DNA of 64,000 nt from Acidobacteriaceae bacterium (GTDB lineage Bacteria > Acidobacteriota > Terriglobia > Terriglobales > Acidobacteriaceae). The stretch is taken from NCBI GenBank assembly GCA_003151155.1, contig PLWX01000105.1:17468-81467 (forward strand), written 5' to 3'. Both the position numbers and the translations under genes were made by a program. Each line of letters begins with the position of its first letter. The first letter of the stretch is position 1. The notes below the pieces were generated by a model. The model saw only the letters and a list, made by a program, of their open reading frames with translations, was not told the origin of the DNA and searched no databases. Shown one piece after another: positions 60,437 through 64,000 of the stretch.

Positions 60437-61480
60437 TTACGGTTGGGAGCGGAGTCCGCGCCGCGTGACCAGGTATACCGCAAAGCTCCCCAGCCAGTGT
60501 CCGCCTTCATAATGCTCTCCGGTGACGGCGGCAAGGCCAACGGAAGCATGTTCACGGGCAGCGGCCTCCACGGCATGACGGCGTGGATTGTATGGTTCGA
60601 GAGCGGAAGCAATGCCTTCGAGCATCCATGCACGACTAAGGTTGAGGCCATCCAGATGACCTAGTTTTCCATCGCGTCGATCCGGGGAGACGGCGGGAAG
60701 GAGCCAAGTGGACGAAGCATTTGGGGGAATTTGCGGAAGGAAGCCTTTCAGCCAAACCTCGAATTCTTGCCGCCCGAGAACACGGCGCATAACGTCGGCT
60801 TCGGCTAGGCAAGGCGAGAGGAAATCTTCCCCGGAAGGCTCGTATTCGAGCGGAGCCTTGCGGTCATTGAAGTAGAACTGGAAGGCGCGGGCGAGTAGAA
60901 GCTTGCTGAACAGCTCGTTCTTTACGGTACGTGCGTAATCGAGCGCCAGTCCGAGGGCAAAGGCGGTTTGCGAGTGCTCGCCGGAACGTACAGGAAACGG
61001 AAGCTTCGGCAGCCATTCGCTCAAGCGAGCCACCGCTTCTTCTTCCAAGGGGCGGAGGTTCGTGGCCAGCGCCTTGGCGAAATCATTGTCCCATTCGCGT
61101 AATTCGGCGCAGAGTTGCAGCAACCAGGCCAATCCATACGGGCGCTCGAAACTGGCGCGGCCTTCGCCACGTAAGTACGCGGCTTCCTGCAGGAGATTCT
61201 CGGCAGTCAGATTTTTATGCAATGCAGCGCGAGCGCGGGAGGCAAAGGAAGACTCGGGAAAGAGACGAAGAAGGCGGACTAAGAGCCAGTGGCCGTGAAC
61301 GCTGGAGTGCCAGTCGAAACAGCCATAGAAAGCGGGCGTGAGAGAGCGTGGTGGGAGCGCGTCGCCATCGCTGGTAAGGATATGTGCGATCTTATTGGGG
61401 TACTCGCGATGCACGCAAGCCAGCGCGAGGTTGGCGAAACGCTCGACATCCTCCTCAGTAAGCTGCGGACGGGACTCCAT
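60437..61480 (-). CDS. DUF2891 family protein
   Basis: A 347-aa protein with the DUF2891 landmarks FYGCFDWHSSVHGHWLLVRL near the N-terminus, ERPYGLAWLLQLCAEL, AFALGLALDYAR, FLSPCLAEADVMRRVL, LDGLNLSRAWMLEGIASALE and GEHYEGGHWLGSFAVYL. It is probably an (alpha/alpha)6-type barrel, and the WHSSVHG and GGHWLG His residues could bind a ligand, but no function is known. It lies 26 bases from gltD and 47 from the isomerase gene. Confidence 0.88.
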   Translation of the reverse strand: MESRPQLTEEDVERFANLALACVHREYPNKIAHILTSDGDALPPRSLTPAFYGCFDWHSSVHGHWLLVRLLRLFPESSFASRARAALHKNLTAENLLQEAAYLRGEGRASFERPYGLAWLLQLCAELREWDNDFAKALATNLRPLEEEAVARLSEWLPKLPFPVRSGEHSQTAFALGLALDYARTVKNELFSKLLLARAFQFYFNDRKAPLEYEPSGEDFLSPCLAEADVMRRVLGRQEFEVWLKGFLPQIPPNASSTWLLPAVSPDRRDGKLGHLDGLNLSRAWMLEGIASALEPYNPRRHAVEAAAREHASVGLAAVTGEHYEGGHWLGSFAVYLVTRRGLRSQP

Positions 61481-61506
61481 CCGAAGAGCTTACACCGGAG
61501 CTTCGA

Positions 61507-62922
61507 TCAGCAGCGGCTCTCGGCGTGCATGTAGGCGTCGACCGCAGCGGCGGTGCGCCTTCCCTCCGCTATCGCCCATACCACAAGTGACTGGCCGCGC
61601 CGCATGTCTCCGGCAGCGAATACGCCGGGGACAGAAGACATATTGTTGGCATCGGTCTGCACGTTGCCGCGGGCATCGAGAGCGACACCGAGTTGTTCGA
61701 TCATGCCGCTGCGCACGGGGCCGGTGAATCCCATGGCGAGGAGCACGAGATCGGCCGGCATCGTGATTTCGCTCCCAGTTTCGGGCTCGAAGTGGGGAGG
61801 AGCACCAACGCGAACCACGTGGAGTTCCTTGACGTTTCCGGCGGCGTCGCCGGTGAAGCGGGTGGTGGCGACAGACCAGTTGCGATCGCCGCCCTCTTCG
61901 TGAGCGCTTTCTGTGCGCAGTTGCAACGGCCAGAGCGGCCATGGGGTATGTGGGGCACGCTCCCTGGGAGGACAGGGAAGAAGTTCGAACTGGCGGACGG
62001 ACTTTGCTTTCTGACGATGCGCAGTGCCGAGGCAGTCGGCGCCGGTGTCGCCGCCCCCGATAATGATGACGTGCTTGCCGGTGGCGAGAATCTCTTCGCC
62101 GCTGACGCTGAGACCGAGGTTGCGGCGATTCTGCTGCGGCAGGAAATCCATGGCGAAGTGAATGCCCTGCAACTCGCGTCCGGGGACGCGGAGATCGCGG
62201 GGTTGCTCGGCTCCGCCGGCGAGCACAAGGGCATCGCACTCACTGCGGAGTTGCTCGACGGAGACATTGTTGCCAACGTGCGCGTCGGTGACGAACCGCA
62301 CGCCTTCGGCTTCCATCTGCGCGATACGACGGTCCACAACATGTTTCTCAAGCTTGAAGTTTGGGATTCCGTAGCGCAGCAATCCACCCACGCGGTCAGC
62401 CTTTTCATAGACAGTTACGGCGTGACCCGCGCGACGCAACTGCTGGGCGGCGGCCAATCCTGCGGGACCCGATCCAATGACCGCGACTTTCTTGCCAGTT
62501 TCGATGGCGGGGGGCTCGGGTTGGACCCATCCCTCGGCAAATGCGCGGTCGATGATGGTCTTCTCGATCTGCTTGATGGTGACCGCTGGCGCATTGATGC
62601 CGAGTACGCAGGCAGCCTCGCATGGTGCGGGACAAATGCGTCCAGTGAACTCGGGAAAATTGTTCGTAGCGTGAAGGCGGCGGACGGCTTCCTTCCAGCG
62701 GCCATGGTAGACAAGATCATTCCAGTCGGGAATGTTGTTGTTAACCGGGCAGCCGGTATGACAGAAAGGGACGCCGCAATCCATGCAGCGCGCGCCCTGC
62801 TGTTGGATTCGGGGCTCGGGGAAATCCTGGTAGATCTCGAACCAATCGTTAATGCGTTCGACGACAGGCCGGCGCTGCGGCAACTCGCGCGGGTACTCGA
62901 GGAAGCCAGTGGTCTTACCCAT
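61507..62922 (-). CDS. gltD: Glutamate synthase small subunit
   Basis: GltD passes electrons from NADPH to GltB for making glutamate from 2-oxoglutarate and glutamine. The 471-aa flavoprotein has two N-terminal [4Fe-4S] Cys groups ([32 protein letters not shown]), the FAD loop [20 protein letters not shown] and the NADPH loop [21 protein letters not shown] 62922 overlaps the gltB stop by eight bases (ATGGGTAA), so translation is coupled. Confidence 0.97.
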   Translation of the reverse strand: MGKTTGFLEYPRELPQRRPVVERINDWFEIYQDFPEPRIQQQGARCMDCGVPFCHTGCPVNNNIPDWNDLVYHGRWKEAVRRLHATNNFPEFTGRICPAPCEAACVLGINAPAVTIKQIEKTIIDRAFAEGWVQPEPPAIETGKKVAVIGSGPAGLAAAQQLRRAGHAVTVYEKADRVGGLLRYGIPNFKLEKHVVDRRIAQMEAEGVRFVTDAHVGNNVSVEQLRSECDALVLAGGAEQPRDLRVPGRELQGIHFAMDFLPQQNRRNLGLSVSGEEILATGKHVIIIGGGDTGADCLGTAHRQKAKSVRQFELLPCPPRERAPHTPWPLWPLQLRTESAHEEGGDRNWSVATTRFTGDAAGNVKELHVVRVGAPPHFEPETGSEITMPADLVLLAMGFTGPVRSGMIEQLGVALDARGNVQTDANNMSSVPGVFAAGDMRRGQSLVVWAIAEGRRTAAAVDAYMHAESRC

Positions 62923-64000
62923 GTTGCACCTCCGCGGCGACGGCAACCTCTTCGCGAACGGCCAACGGCGGGGCAACGGACTGCTTCGAGAGCACGCGCT
63001 TGTACTCGTGCGGAAAGACTTTCACAAAACGTGGCAGGGTTTCCGCCCAGTGCTGCAGGATCCAGCGGGCGCGGGAGCTTCCGGTGAGCACCATGTGCCG
63101 GGAGACGAGGCGACGCAGAAGATCTTCGTCTTCCGCCTCGAGCGGATCGAGATCCACGGAAGCGGTGTTACATCGCTTCTGGATGAAGTCGCTTTTTTCG
63201 TCGAAGACGTAGGCGATTCCGCCGCTCATGCCGGCGGCAAAGTTACGACCGCAGGCGCCGAGAACGACGACCGTTCCGTTGGTCATGTATTCGCATCCGT
63301 GATCGCCAAGACCCTCGACTACGGCGGTTGCACCCGAATTGCGCACTGCGAAACGTTCACCGGCGATGCCGGAGAAAAACGCCTCTCCGCTCGTTGCGCC
63401 ATAGAGAACAACGTTGCCGACGATGATGTTTTCTTCCGGAATCAAAGGTGAAATCTTTGGTGGATGGACGATGATGCGGCCGCCGGAAAGACCTTTGCCG
63501 GTGTAATCATTGGCATCGCCTTCGAGGGTCAACGTCACGCCCTTGGAGAGGAACGCACCAAAGCTTTGGCCGGCGCTGCCCTGGAAGTGCAATCGGATGG
63601 TGTCGTCCGGCAAGCCTTGCGATCCGTAGCGGCGCGCGATCTCACCACTCAACATCGCGCCCACCGTGCGATGCACATTGCGGATGGGCATGGAAGGAAG
63701 TTCGATGGGCGTCGCGTGTTCGACTGCCTGGCGGGTGCGTTCGATGAGGGAGTGATCGAGGGCGTCCTCGAGTCCGTGCTCTTGCGCCTTTACGCAGCGA
63801 CGGGCGACTCGACCAGGAAGCGTGGGGGTGTAGAGAATCGAAGAAAGATCGAGACCGCGCGCTTTCCAGTGGTCGACAGCTTCGCGGGCATCGAGCATGT
63901 CGACGCGCCCCACCATGTCGTTAAAGGTGCGGAAGCCCATCTGCGCCATCAAGCTGCGAACCTGCTCTGCGAGATAGAAGAAGAAATTGATGACGTGCTC
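62915..64000 (-). CDS. gltB: Glutamate synthase large subunit (5' end outside window)
   Basis: The C-terminal 361 residues of GltB. At the window edge the frame reads [20 protein letters not shown] (synthase domain end, with a [12 protein letters not shown] motif), then the C-terminal GXGXG beta-helix: AKEHGL-type linker, [60 protein letters not shown] and [20 protein letters not shown]. It ends ...[10 protein letters not shown]. The gene continues to the right beyond 64000. Confidence 0.97.
   Translation of the reverse strand, partial: EHVINFFFYLAEQVRSLMAQMGFRTFNDMVGRVDMLDAREAVDHWKARGLDLSSILYTPTLPGRVARRCVKAQEHGLEDALDHSLIERTRQAVEHATPIELPSMPIRNVHRTVGAMLSGEIARRYGSQGLPDDTIRLHFQGSAGQSFGAFLSKGVTLTLEGDANDYTGKGLSGGRIIVHPPKISPLIPEENIIVGNVVLYGATSGEAFFSGIAGERFAVRNSGATAVVEGLGDHGCEYMTNGTVVVLGACGRNFAAGMSGGIAYVFDEKSDFIQKRCNTASVDLDPLEAEDEDLLRRLVSRHMVLTGSSRARWILQHWAETLPRFVKVFPHEYKRVLSKQSVAPPLAVREEVAVAAEVQHG

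Overview
The window looks like a chromosomal segment of a Gram-negative, moderately GC-rich bacterium of the phylum Acidobacteriota (inference). The reasons are an ADOP-type FtsX/MacB permease, an orphan bacterial glycosyl hydrolase lipoprotein, a DAP-type murein gene set, KDO synthesis (kdsA) next to pyrG, short secreted proteins of unknown function, and intergenic DNA full of short hairpins and degenerate word repeats. No tRNA, rRNA, CRISPR array, insertion sequence or prophage gene was seen.

Layout. 0-4 kb: partial ligA and an AbiE-type (type IV) toxin-antitoxin pair with a half-site-rich operator. 4-8.4 kb: a small secreted protein, a diacylglycerol-kinase-like lipid kinase, a YdjM-like membrane protein and a DedA/VTT-type protein. 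These are separated by inverted low-complexity repeats, followed by a 720-base stretch with a strong promoter, a possible structured RNA and a tiny ORF. 8.4-14.3 kb: uvrA, a CPBP membrane protease, a GT39-type mannosyltransferase and a membrane-anchored GcvH-like protein. 14.7-28.7 kb: the division and cell-wall (dcw) cluster on the minus strand, mraZ-rsmH-(57-aa ORF)-ftsL-ftsI-murE-murF-mraY-murD-ftsW-murG-murC. It starts from a promoter followed by four TGGAN repeats at exact 10-base spacing, the expected MraZ operator. 29-44.6 kb: single genes, including a retropepsin-like protease, YceH, a clan-A glycoside hydrolase, an ADOP permease broken by a stop codon, two hemerythrins, a Gfo/Idh oxidoreductase, two aldo/keto reductases, a P1 peptidase and a GAF-GGDEF cyclase. 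44.8-48.5 kb: rodZ, then the SAM-cycle genes metK and ahcY. 48.5-50.7 kb: an ECF sigma/anti-sigma/secreted-protein operon. 51-56 kb: a thioredoxin-like protein, pyrG-kdsA, and an EamA transporter with a frameshift. 57-64 kb: a tight minus-strand run of gltB-gltD, a DUF2891 gene, a sugar isomerase-like gene and three different short-chain dehydrogenases.

Two themes stand out. First, four genes are interrupted: three by what looks like a one-base deletion and one by an in-frame CAA-to-TAA-like stop. Second, several single genes have no Shine-Dalgarno sequence but carry a -10 hexamer 10-12 bases before the ATG, which suggests leaderless or nearly leaderless transcripts.
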